From Aquilaria yunnanensis (Eukaryota; Streptophyta; Magnoliopsida; Malvales; Thymelaeaceae): DNA of 64,000 nt. Numbering within the stretch: position 1 is the first letter of the stretch; every line of letters starts with the position of its first letter. Shown here piece after piece: positions 20,885-31,521 of the stretch. The position numbers and the translations under genes are program-made. Under the pieces are notes generated by a model that was not told where the DNA came from, searched no databases, and saw only the letters and a program-made list of their open reading frames with translations. Where the stretch lies: assembly GCA_039654915.1 (NCBI GenBank), contig CM077597.1, positions 42,568,001 through 42,632,000 on the forward strand, read 5' to 3'.

Positions 20885-23290
20885 CATTTTAAGGTCAAGG
20901 CATCGAAGAATTGTCACCCTTCTTGTCCTTTTCCTCATATTCTCCCCTAGACACTGCAGCCAAGGTAGGGTTAAGGAATTATCTCCTAAAATGTCTACCA
21001 TTAGGCTTAAAAAATATATCAAGATGGTAGACATCAAGATCCTGGTTCTTTTCTAAGATCTAGTGATGACAAAGGCAAAATCCATCCTAGAACCCAATGA
21101 TAGTGATGCCTTCGACATCCTCCTTCTCCCTGTCCAATCCTGACTAATTACCCTTATGGGCCTTTATTTTCTTTTCTGCCTAAATAGGAGTGCAAGTTAG
21201 ACTTTCCCTATCCTTCGTAAGGGCAATGACCTTGGCCTTAAGCTTTTCCTTGGCTTCTTTCTCCTCGATAGCCTTAACACACTACTTCTCTAGCATTTTT
21301 TTGAACTCCCTTATTCTTGCAGGATAATCCTTGGTGATACCAAATATCTTATGGTCATTAAGCTCTTCAACTCACCAAGGTCAAGCTGGATAATTTTCCT
21401 CATTTTGCCAACCATGAGGGAAACTAGAGCCTGCATCTATTTAGCCTTCTCAAGGTGCTGTTCGGTCAAGGAATGAATAACTCTTTATTTTGCCAAATAA
21501 TCTTGGTAGTACCTAGCAATAGCAAGTAACTAAATGAGAAATATAGTAAAGTATGGGATAGACAAACGCACAAAAAAAATATCGATGATGAAGAAACAAA
21601 TGAAGAAGAACCTTGGCAAAATAAAGAGTGAAGAAGTTGGCTGCCATTTCATCATTTGGAACCTCAAATGATAAGGCCTGGAAAGTGGCCCTGGTAATAA
21701 TACCTTGGGCAAGCTAGGGAACCATGACCTGTATTCATCAAATTCAAAGATAACCATGTCTTTAGTTATACTCCAAATAGGGGACTTGGGCAACTTCCCT
21801 TTCCAAAGTTAGCCATCCCTTTTTTTGGTCCTCCGATCATGGTTAGCTACCAAGTCTGCTATCAACATTTCACCTAGGTAATCACGTGGATGCTTGGCTA
21901 GAATGTTGTTCCCTAACCATTCACCTATTAATCTTTATAGACCAAAAAAATCCAAAACTAGGCAAAAAGTTAGGAACCAATCCTGCAGTGAACCTTGGTA
22001 AATAGACACCCAAGTGTTTTGCTATTCAAAATCTCCTCAATGCCATTAGGAGTGGCCTTCTCTTTACCTTTTAATTTTACTTACAAAGCTTTGAGCATAT
22101 TCTCCCAAATAGGGGGCAAGGACCTCAAAAGTTGGAGGATATCCTCTAGCATTGCTGATGCGCTAGTAGGGCAATGGGGATAGTGAGCCTTAGAAGGTGA
22201 GAAGGGTACCATGGAAAAAGGCACCTCAAATGGGATTTCTGACATGGGGATGGTCGAAAGAGTGAGGATCACTTCATCCATAGATTTTCTCAAATGATAA
22301 CCAGCATAAGTTTTCTTTGGCTTCATGCCTTTTTCCTTTACCCTCTTCCAATCCTCTTCAAACTTCCTTTTGTAGGAATCCACTGGATCCTTGTCATGTA
22401 AAAAGGAAAAATGAATTAGAAAGTTATTCATAAAGTAAGAAAGCAAGGTGAATTGCAGTTATGTTTTGTGACATCGGCAAATCTATACTATTTTTTAAGT
22501 AACTTTTCCATGGAGGTAACTTTGTAGTAGAAATGAGGTTAGGGGATGTCTGGGTTACTCTCATTAGAAGTCCACTCATTCAAATGATGAAATACATTCT
22601 CTGTCTTTTGATCCCATTTAAAAGGAAAGGGGACATGATCCCTATCCTTCTTAGCTTCCTCCCATTCAGCCATTTCCCAAAGTCACCCATCAAAGGCTAT
22701 ACCTTCATTTCCTTTCCCTCCAACAACTTGAAAGGCCTTTATGCATATTTCCAGCACCCTTAAGGCCCATCCTTTAGATAGTCCCCATGATGAATGGACA
22801 GTGATAAAAATGTATTTCTTCTACCAACCCCTTATACTATCCTTGGTCCTATGCATAAATAGGGTACTTCTAACCATGGGTTCCTCAGGGAAAAAAATAG
22901 TAAAAAGAACCATATGGCTCAAGATGCATCTTATCATACTACATGAAAACTAAAAAATGGGGATTCATCCCAAATACTTCACACATGTAGAGGTAGGGAT
23001 TTATTTTGCCATAGATATTTGTTGTAGTTGGTCAATTGCTATTTCATGAAACTAGCAAGAGTCAGCAACATTGGGTGAGGGGGTACTCAGGACCTAACTT
23101 TAGTTGAGTGACAAACATTGTACCCCATTATCCTGGGGCCTGTAATTGGGTTTGTCCTTGTTTCATAAGCAAAGTTTCGCATTCGAAATAAGAAAGTACT
23201 TCTTCAATTTCATCAGCTTGGATGAAGTATCACAACAAGGAGGAGCATCTCTAAAGCTCTAAGGATTCTCAAATAAAGTAGCTTGGAGCT
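20885..23290 (-). pseudogene. Antisense gene of element C (PF04195-like), decayed
   Basis: Reading the minus strand from about 23290, degenerate pieces follow the antisense protein of element D in order: APPCCDTSSKLMKLKKYFLI (D: AHPCCTTPEKLERWKKKFFL), FHEIAIDQLQQISMAK (D: FHGIAMNQLPPNSFCY), TKDSIRGW (D: TKDSWRGWQQKFFFMK), a charged linker KRKFEEDWKRVKEKGMKPKK (22350), IITRATFQALSFEVPNDEMA (D: VLTEASFKAIAAAHPGDNTL), a coiled-coil segment AIEEKEAKEKLKAKVIALTK (about 21270) and DGFCLCHH (D: DGFCLARH). Stops and shifts are frequent. The order and spacing show the whole gene was once present, opposite to pol, just as in D. Domain naming rests on memory of the family. Confidence 0.75.
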
Positions 23291-23934
23291 TGAGAGGAAA
23301 AAATGTAACTTTGGGTATCGAAGCAAAAGATTCCATCACTGCAAAAATTCACAGAATAGCTCTAAAAGGAAACAAGGATGGCAAATAAAAGGGCTACAGA
23401 GTCGTAATCCACCTTGAAACAGAAATTGGCCAAAAAACACTGGTTACCTATCAAAAAAAGGAAATACCACCATGAAAAGTTTCAATGTAAAAAAGCAAGA
23501 AGCAAAAAGGTAAGGGAAAAGCTCAAAAGCATAGAAGATTAAGGATGAACAAATTGGACAAGGTAAGGAGGTTCCCCTAAGAAAGAGGGTATATATAGAT
23601 CCAAAGGTAAAATCCTATGGAATATGATTATTGCTTCCTTAATGAATGCTTTGCCTCTCTAAGATGAAATGGCATCTTGAGAAAAAAGAAAGCCTACCAA
23701 AATGTGACACGTGGCTTAGGTAACAAAAAAAAAGGCATGCTTGCACAATAACTGATTGATGAACCCATCAATCACAGCACTTGCATGGGAATCCGGGGAA
23801 AGCCTGAACCATCAAAGGAAGATAAAATGTCATGAATATCCAAGATACCTAGTATTGTGGTTGACCATCGGCTGGGGGGTTATAGGACTCCAAAATCCAA
23901 AGTCCCGAATAGAATTCAAACCCTCAAGGGGGCA
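23291..23934 (+). other. Element C region upstream of its 3' LTR, with polypurine tract
   Basis: On the minus strand this would be the 5' flank of the antisense gene. AT- and purine-rich, with no domain seen; the ORF at 23756-24022 runs into the LTR and is probably chance. The last bases, CCTCAAGGGGGCA (about 23921-23933), form the polypurine tract next to the LTR start TGTGATGG. Confidence 0.6.
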
Positions 23935-24482
23935 TGTGATGGCCAACAGTGCTGATAAACCTCGAAGACTATCCATACCAAATGTAACCTTGGATAGCGT
24001 CCCTTACCGATACTTCAATTAAGGAAAAACAAGACAACATCAAAAAGCTTAAAGTGGTTGTAAAGGAGATCATAATGATAGGATCTAATTCAAAGTACCT
24101 TGCCCGGAAGGTACATCATACTAAAAAAGTTCATTGCCCAAAACTAAGGAAATTCATGAAGTGGGTACCTCAGATAGAGAGCTCTAGTTCCATAACCATC
24201 TAACCCCAAAGTACCTTCGATAATTTGTCTGGAATAGCTCTATTTATGTGGACCTCAGAAATAACTCCCCTAAGTTACTCAAAAGCACAACAACGATTGT
24301 TGTTCTTGTACATTGAGTACCATCACCAAGGCGACTATGTCATACGACTAGATGGCCTAGAGGAAGGTTGCCTGGGAATGACTTTCAAAAAATGGGGATC
24401 TAGTTGGACACGTGTCCTATCTAGTGCCAAAAGTTGATTAACGGAATACTTACCCCTAGCCCTATAAATGTAAGGTTCCTCA
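23935..24482 (+). repeat. 3' LTR of element C, left part
   Basis: Begins TGTGATGG after the polypurine tract and matches 16238 onward. It is interrupted after CCTATAAATGTAAGGTTCCTCA by the copia insertion. The last five bases, CCTCA (24478-24482), are repeated after the insertion at 26147-26151. Confidence 0.85.
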
Positions 24483-24732
24483 TGTTAGGGTTGTGCCCAA
24501 AAGCCAATCATAAGATGATTGTATTTTTGCACATTGAGTCATGATATTTTAATAAGGCATTAATCCAGCAATTATGTTTGTTGTTTTGTTTCTGCATAAC
24601 GTAATAAACATAATTGTAACCCTAGAATAATGATATTCTCAAACGTCCCTAGTCTAGTATTATTGTGGAGCGGGTTGCAATAATACATAACAACTAGCAT
24701 ATATGGAGACTAATATGAGATATGTAGTATAC
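24483..24732 (+). repeat. LTR-1416 fragment, first 250 bp
   Basis: TGTTAGGG...GTAGTATAC: the first ~250 bases of an LTR-1416, cut off inside the sequence that normally reads GTAGTCTACATATG, then joined directly to a complete LTR. Its left end carries the CCTCA duplication whose partner lies beyond the next LTR, so both pieces are one insertion event. Confidence 0.92.
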
Positions 24733-26146
24733 TGTTAGTGTTGTGCCCAAAAGCCAATCATGAGATGATTGTATTTTTGCACATTGAGTCATGATATTTT
24801 ATTGAGGCATTAATCCAGCAATTTTGTTTGTTGTTTTGTTTCTGCGTAACGTAATAAACATAATTGTAACCCTAGAATAATGATATTCTTAAACATTCCT
24901 AGTCTAGTATTATTGTGGAGCGGGTTGCAATAATACGTAATGACTAGCATATGTGGAGACTAATATGAGATATGTAGTCTACATATGGGTACAAGTTGGA
25001 GAACTTGTGTACTAGACTGACCCACCATGATAACACTTCATGGATCGTTATATGAGTGTCATAAGTGATTCTCATATTGATCATGGTATATGTAGTCCTT
25101 CGACCTAAGATCATCAAGGTTCCCTACATCCTACATGTAAGTCACATGCTTTGATACTTTCCTTTGTTGCTCGTAACTGAGTGAACTTGAAGGAGGTCAT
25201 TGGGTATGTCATATATCATGCGGAGGGATTTGTATGATCAAGATGGGATTTGTCCCTCCTATGTAACGGGAGTGATATCTTTGGGCCCCTTGATAGAATG
25301 AGACTTAGAAAATGCATGGCCATGCTCCGATGAGTTGATATATGATATCAATGTCGTTAGTTTAAGTTGGTCTACTCGGTAATCAAGAAACCAAAGATTG
25401 GGCTATACGAGAGTGACACATTCCATGTCTCATGCTTAGTCTTGATATATTGGACAAAGGGACAATGGCATATATCGGTGATGATCATAAAGGTTTAGTC
25501 GATTCATCGACAATCTTGTCACTTGGGTAGCAATGATGTGTTGCTGGACACCGCTCATTGCTTATGATCATAAATGTGATTTATGATCATGGCCAAAGTG
25601 GTAAAAGCCTATTGGGTCACACACATAGAGCTATTTGCATCATTAGAGTGCATGGGCTAATTATTTGGGTTATGGTTTCACAATAATTTTGTATTAATAA
25701 TGGGCCTAAAAGTTGAGCCATTATTAAGGCCAAAATTGAAGCCTAATTGGATTAGGGCTTTGAAACCCACTAGTCCTAGAAGTTGAGTCTCACTATAAAT
25801 ACAACTTTTAGTGAGAAATTCATAGCTTTTTTCCCTAGCCACCCAAAAGGACAGCGCACTCTTCTCTTGCAATTCCTTGGAGGACGCAAGCTAGCACTGC
25901 GAGCACAAGAGAAACGCATCTACCGGGACGTGGTGGAAGTGTGGTGATCCCGATAGGCTCGTGTGGATAACATAGAGAGCTTGAACACGTCAACTGTTCA
26001 AGTTTTGTGATTGGACTCTACAGTTGGGTGAGAGATCTTAACCGAAAATTAGGTATGAAAATTTTTGAACACCCAGTTTACCCCATTTCGCTTGGATCCT
26101 GGAGGGTTAAATTCCGCTGCGCTTGTTTGGCTCCCGAAACCTAGCA
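24733..26146 (+). mobile_element. Full-length LTR-1416 joined to the LTR fragment
   Basis: 1414 bp, TGTTAGTG...CCTAGCA, followed by CCTCA (26147-26151). It retains the palindrome (about 25566-25592) and TATA box (about 25794). There is no duplication between it and the preceding fragment, so it is best read as the 3' LTR of a full element whose interior and most of its 5' LTR were deleted. Confidence 0.92.
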
Positions 26147-26151
26147 CCTCA

Positions 26152-26363
26152 CCTATTCCAAGGTAATCCCTTGAGCACACATTCATTTCTTACCTAGTTC
26201 TTCTCCTCACACTTTTGATCTAACATGAGCTACAGAACACTCCCCCATGGAAACACTCCAAGAACCCCCATAGCTCCTTATTTTGTTTTTTAGGCTTTCA
26301 CCAAGCGACCACTGTTGCAACATCGACATTGCCAAGTATCTTTATTAGAGAGGACGATGAACA
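26152..26363 (+). repeat. 3' LTR of element C, right part
   Basis: Resumes the LTR interrupted at 24482. TTTTTTAGGCTTTC, AACATCGACATTGCCAAGTAT and GAGAGGACGATGAACA match the end of the 5' LTR at 16880-16953. The end near 26363 is taken from that match. Confidence 0.75.
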
Positions 26364-27739
26364 TTAGTCGTGTTGAACCTTTTAAGGACTTATTCAACAT
26401 AATTTTTCTTTAATAACCATAGCTTACCAGCTTTCCTATTATGACCAATTCTCAGACGTAGAATTTGTTTCATCTAAATTGACCTAGATAACTTCTTTGT
26501 CAGCCTATGAATCATCAAAGAATCTTGCCCAATAATAAGCATTTTACCAACATAAAGAAGAATAACAATGAAGTTATAATCAGGAAATTTTATGACATAA
26601 ACACAAGAATCAGCATTAGTTCTTTTATGGTTTTGGCCAAGCATAAAATAATCAAACTACTACAGGGCTATCTAGGTACCTACTTTCAGCTCTCAAAGCT
26701 CTCCTTCAACCTATAAACCATGTGCTCCTTTTTCGCACATCAAATGCTTCTAGCTGAAATTTTTATATCTCTTCATTTAAGTCACCATGTAAAAATTCAA
26801 TCTATACATCTAACTACTCAAACTTAAGGTTCAAACTGGCTACTAGTCTAAGCACAACATGAATGGAACACATCTTGTTAATAGGGCAAAAGATCTCATG
26901 AAAGTCAACCCCCTTCTTCTGATAAAAACCCTTCACCATTAAACAAGCTTTATACTTTACTAGCTTATCACTATTTGTTCTCAACATGAACACTTACTTG
27001 TTTTACAATTCTCTTTAACCCTTAGGTAGATCCACCAACTAACATGCGTTGCTCTTGAGACAGCACATCTAAAACGCTCTTAGGCTTCCCCACAGCAACA
27101 AGCATGAGAAAATAAAAAATAGGATACCTACTAGGTAGACAATGCTCTATAGTAGGTCTCATTCGTTGAGACTTTATATCTTCTAGTGGAAGGAGTTGGC
27201 TACTTTATCCTTTATTCTATAGCTTCCTTATCTGTGGCACCTTAGGTAGACTAGGCATGGGTGTTAGATCATGAACACCATAAGCAATATTCAAAGTCTT
27301 ATTTTGTAGCCTTATATCTTCTATATTCTCATGTTCTCTAAAGACAACATCATTGCTTCTAACCAACTTTTTTTCTCTTGGTCCCATAACCTCACGTTGA
27401 AGCTTTGACTATTTTTCTTTGGACACATGAATGAACAATTTATAACCAAAACCAAACACCTTCAAATGTGAAAAAAAAGCATTTTCACTTGTCCATACAT
27501 TCTACAGGGCTAGACAACCTAGTAGAACCAATAAAGTCCAACAAATCATGTAAACAGTAGTACTTAGAGCTTCATGTCAAAATTTTTTTAGTAATTTAGA
27601 TACCCTCAACATACATTTGAATTTCTCAACAACGGTGTAGTTCAACCCACAGCTACACCAATATGTTGCGGCATTCCATGCTCGCTTTTCTCGTGATGAT
27701 TACCATGCTCCTTCCAATACCTTTTAAACTCATTAGTTG
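26364..27739 (-). pseudogene. Tnt1/Tork-like copia relic, RT and integrase C-terminal part
   Basis: On the minus strand, read from high to low coordinates: the integrase stretch after the Mutator insertion (EFKRYWKEHGNH, 27739 downward), then KLFIHVSKEK and REVMGPREKKLVRSNDVVFR with EHENIEDIRL (about 27450-27310), then RT: ACLMVKGFYQKKGVDFHEIF (about 26955-26895), INKMCSIHVVLRLVASLNLK and IEFLHGDLNEEI (about 26800-26765). These phrases are typical of plant Tork/Tnt1-type copia polyproteins. Frameshifts, stops and deletions are frequent; sequence between RGYT-type integrase motifs and the end of integrase is missing. YVDD is not recoverable. This is a different copia lineage from LTR-1416. No LTR of this element is recognised. 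Confidence 0.8.
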
Positions 27740-28963
27740 AGGTAAAATCCAAATTTAGTCCCCTAACTTTAAGGGCCATCCTAATGTGGTCTCTTAACTC
27801 AAAAAATGATAATTAAAGTCCCTTAACTCAACTCTTGTGTCTTATTCTGGTCCCTACCGTCAATGTAGGTGTTAGTTCATATGAAAATCGCATACATAGC
27901 ATCACAACTATCATGTGGCATCCTCTTTTATGACAATAGGTGACAAGACTGGAAAAATAATAAATCTCAGGGTAAAATAGATACAGACATATCATTCCTA
28001 TGGACATAAAATGTACATTAACCCAATCTTCTTCTCCTTCCCAAAATCTTCCCAAATTTGCAGGCGATGGCGGCGTTCGAGTTTGCTGGGCAAGGCAAAG
28101 GTCAATGAGGAAAAAATTGGAGGATTGAGAGGACTAGTGAAATTGAAGGAGGTTGGTGAAATTGGAGGACCAAGAGGATGGGCGAAATTGAAGGAAGGAA
28201 AAATTGGAGGGGAGAAATTGGGATAGGGAGGAAGGGAAATCGGGGACGGAAAGAGAGGATCGGGATGGGGATAGGGGCGGGCATGGGCGGGTGGCAGAAA
28301 TAAAGGAGAGGAAGGGTCAAGGACAGGCATGAAGGAGGACATGAGTAGCGGACAGGCATGGTCTAGTAGGAGAAATAGAGGAGAGGAGAAGGCAAGGGCC
28401 GGTGTAAAGGAGGACACCAGAGGCAAATGGTTGTGGGGGAGGACAGAAGTGTTGGACAGCCTTTGGCAGTCAAGAGAAATCGAGATGAGAAGAGGGGATC
28501 AAGATAGGGACAGGGATTGGCATTGGTAGGGGGAAGAAATAGAGGAGAAGAAAGGGCAAAAGGACTGGTGTGGAGGAGGGCACAAATGGCAGTGGAGGTG
28601 GGAGTGATGAGATGGTTACCGGCATGGGTAAGCAGGCATGGCAAGCGGCGCACTGTGAAAAGGTGAGAAAAGGATAAAATTTGTATTAATCAACCTTTTA
28701 ACTCTTGAAAATTATTTGTCTATGTCTATTCTACCATGAGATTTATTATCCTTCTAGTCTTATCACTTATTGTCATAAAAGAGGATGCCATGTGGCAGTT
28801 GGGGTGCCACATATGCAATTTCCATCCGAAAATGTCTGAACTGACGATAGGGACCAAATTAGGAACCATGAGTTGGGTTAAGGGACTTTAATAGTCACTT
28901 TTTAACGTAATGGACCACATTATGATAACCCTTAAAGTTAGGGGACTAAATTTAGATTTTACC
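27740..28963. mobile_element. Mutator-like non-autonomous element with ~250-bp inverted repeats
   Basis: The ends are long inverted repeats. GGTAAAATCCAAATTTAGTC from 27741 is mirrored by the reverse complement of the sequence ending at 28963, and the match continues for about 230-250 bases (to about 27990, and from about 28715). It is flanked by CTCATTAGTTG (27729-27739) and CTCACTAGTTG (28964-28974), an 11-bp near-identical duplication; Mutator elements usually make 9-11 bp. It sits inside a copia integrase gene, whose reading continues on both sides. The centre is G-rich with degenerate repeats (AGAAATAGAGGAGAGGAG-type, near 28295, 28370 and 28535). Long ORFs in the centre (for example 27998-28426 minus) are low-complexity and not protein-like. 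Confidence 0.85.
28262..28291 (+). other. G-quadruplex-prone run in the Mutator-like element
   Basis: Six runs of three or four G (28262-28264, 28267-28270, 28274-28277, 28279-28281, 28285-28287, 28289-28291) are separated by loops of one to three bases. This is a strong textbook G-quadruplex pattern on the plus strand; formation is not shown. Confidence 0.7.
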
Positions 28964-28974
28964 CTCACTAGTTG

Positions 28975-30690
28975 TATACGCCCTACCATTATTAGTATGT
29001 AGACACTTGAAGTGCAGAAAAGTTTCTCATTCAACCATGGCATAAAAAATCCTAAAACAATCAAACAACTAACTCTTCTTCTTCAACAAGTACACCTAAG
29101 TCTTTCGTGAAACATCATCAACAAAAGTCAAAAAATACCTATTCTAACCCAATGACTCCACCTCGATGGAACCACAAACATCCTAATGTATTAGCTCAAG
29201 TTTAGTTTTATTTTGGGTAGGGGGAACATGAAGAGAAACTTTAGGTTACTTTCCTAAAAAACATAAACAACAAGGCTTAAGTAATATACCTTTGGCAATA
29301 GAAATGATGGCTAGTTTGCAAAAGGCTCAAACCCTCTTTCTCACTAATGTGAGCTAGCCACTTGTGCTACAAATTCATAGAAGCATTAGCCTCAACCACA
29401 TTCAGTAATCCACTCCCACAAACATGAACATGAATGTGTTCGAAAAATTACCTTTCACTACTAGTAAAAAATCACGCTTCAACTTCCATGCCAGATCCTT
29501 GAAACTTTGTTTGTAACCATTATGATCAAATGCACTCACTGAAATAAGGTTACACCACAGCCAAAATGTGATGCACATCACTCGACATCAAGGTGACACC
29601 CAAACTATTTTGTACAACAAGATCACCAACCGGTAAGATCTTGGGGTGGGTCATGTTACCCATCTTTAACACCTCAAGATCAACATCATTGTAAGTAGTG
29701 AATAATTCTTTCTTGGGAAAATTGTGATATAATGCAGCCTAATTGACTATCTATTGGTCATTTAGATCTATAATATGATAACTGTCCCCCGTGGACAAAC
29801 AAGTATAACTGAATCATCACCATCTGACTCAACAATTGCAGTAGTATTTTTGTTCTGAAGAGTTTTATCGTCCTACTAATCATTTTTTCTCTTATAGTAA
29901 TGCTTTTTCTATGACTAAGTTTTGCACAATAATGACAACCTTTGCCATCTTTAAACTTCTAACTATCACTAGATTTACCACAAACACTCTTAGGTCCTTT
30001 CTTTTCCTTTTACCTCAGCCTTTAGTGACAAGAGCATATGTATACTAATACTACACTTCTTTTTCCTTGTTCCTCATTGAATAAGTTGTCTTCAATAAAA
30101 CCCAAGGTGAGTTTGCCATCTAGGGTCAAATTACTGATAGTAATCACCAAAATTTCACAACACTGACGTAAAGAACTCAAAAGAAGTAATGCCTATAGCT
30201 TATTGTCAATCTCCAACCTCATCGTAGTCTACTGATCAATCAAATTATAATAATAATTCAAGTGCTGGGAAATAACTTATTCATCAAATTCTACATATCA
30301 TTCAAGTACTCGATGACTGTCGCTTTGTAAGCTTTAAATTTACAACCTTCCGTATAGTGAAAGGTTTATTCTAAGTTACTTTCCTCTGTTGTAAGTCCTC
30401 TAATATCTTTCATAGAGCAAGAGCATTTGTTTCTACAAAAACATGGTGGATATCCACCTATATTCTACTAGTGCAAATTGTCTTATGATTGAGCTATTTC
30501 CAATTGTCATCTAATGTGCCGTTTGGCTTGCCTTAATCACTAGAAGTCGATTCATACAAATCAATGCAACACAGTAGATTTTGTATCATTGGCTTCCAAA
30601 TTCAATAATTTGATGCATTCAACCTGATTATTAAACCTGTGCTGTCACCCACATGCATGAACTGCTGTATTAGAAGAAAACTGAATCTCT
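28975..30690 (-). pseudogene. Tnt1/Tork-like copia relic, gag to integrase N-terminal part
   Basis: The upstream half of the relic split by the Mutator element. Minus-strand pieces from high to low coordinates: gag fragments (YKATVIEYLNDM, about 30330-30290; LDGKLTLGFIEDNLFNEEQG near 30120-30065), a zinc-knuckle remnant KGCHYCAKLSHRKS (about 29950-29905), protease-region text (MTPRKEFFTTYNDVDLEVLK and MGNMTHPKIL, about 29740-29640), the HHCC start HKWLAHISEKEGLSLLQT (about 29370-29320) and integrase core FRIFYAMVE with CLHTNNGRAYTTS (about 29060-28975), which runs into the Mutator insertion. Many stops. The 5' LTR and primer site are not recognisable. Confidence 0.7.
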
Positions 30691-30740
30691 ACCAATTTTC
30701 AGTCTTTAACATGTCATCTTACTACACACTCGCACATATA

Positions 30741-31507
30741 GGGATAACAATTGGGTAAATTGGGGTAGGTTTAGGTTAGCTCATTCAGGGTTTGATTTAA
30801 TTAGGTTACCATGTTTTTTGGTCCAAGTCAAGTTATCTTACTTTGAGTTGATTTTGAGTTGAGTAGGTTTTAGGTTCAGGTTGCGTTGGGCTAGGTTTAT
30901 TTGGTTTCGGTCAAATATAGGTTGGGTTATTCGGGTTTTAGACTAGATTCACACTAATTATCAAGTTTACTCGGTTCGCTGATACATAAGCTGAAATGAC
31001 TGAATCGATTATAGTTTTTTTGTTTGATTTTGATTAAAATTTAATTTAATTAGACATAAAAAATAATATAAAATCATTGAAGATATATAAATATATAATA
31101 TTTTAATAAAATATTATAATTCCTAAAACATAATTATTCATATCTCTCTCTCATTGTTTCACTAATAGTTTCCCCTAACTCTTACTTATTCACTTCGTAA
31201 CGCAGAACAAATCAGGAAATAGAGGTAATCCAGCCACTTGCATTAAATTATATTTTTTAAAATCTTTGCCAACCAAATACTTTATGTTGATTTGGATTAA
31301 AGTTGGGTCTAGTCAGGTTTAGTCATCAGATTATTTTAGGTTCAGGTGAGGTTGTGTTTGGCTTTGGATTTGCTCGGGTTTTACTTCAATTAGATTCAAT
31401 TTGGCTCAAATTCGGATCGTTGACTTTTTTGGTCAAATGGGTCAAATCAGACTTGGGCTCTAGTGAGTCATGTTAGGTTATTGGGTCGAGTCAAATTTTG
31501 TTATCCC
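30741..31507. mobile_element. Candidate inverted-repeat element
   Basis: GGGATAACAA (30741-30750) is mirrored by TTGTTATCCC (31498-31507). ACATATAGG occurs at both sides (30734-30742 and 31513-31521), though its placement overlaps the left end and lies five bases past the right end, so it is not a clean duplication. Between them are GGTTTAGGTT/GGGTTGGGTT-like sequences and an AT-rich core. It may be a small non-autonomous DNA transposon. I cannot name the superfamily. Confidence 0.35.
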
Positions 31508-31521
31508 CATGTACATATAGG

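Larger units (their letters stand above)
16238..26363 (+). mobile_element. Decayed Tat-type Ty3/gypsy retrotransposon (element C)
   Basis: Two related LTRs (16238-16953; 23935-24482 plus 26152-26363) flank degenerate protease, RT and integrase on the plus strand and an antisense gene on the minus strand. The 3' LTR is broken by the copia insertion 24483-26146. The LTRs differ at many positions and indels, so the insertion is old. I could not find a clear target duplication. The TGGCGCC primer site seen in element D is not recognisable here. The layout and protein similarity to element D place it in the Tat group. Confidence 0.85.

Noticed and set aside
27998..28653. Long proline/leucine-rich and glycine/lysine-rich ORFs in the Mutator-like element
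   Set aside because: Low-complexity readings of G-rich repeats, open on both strands at once; no domain and no start context.
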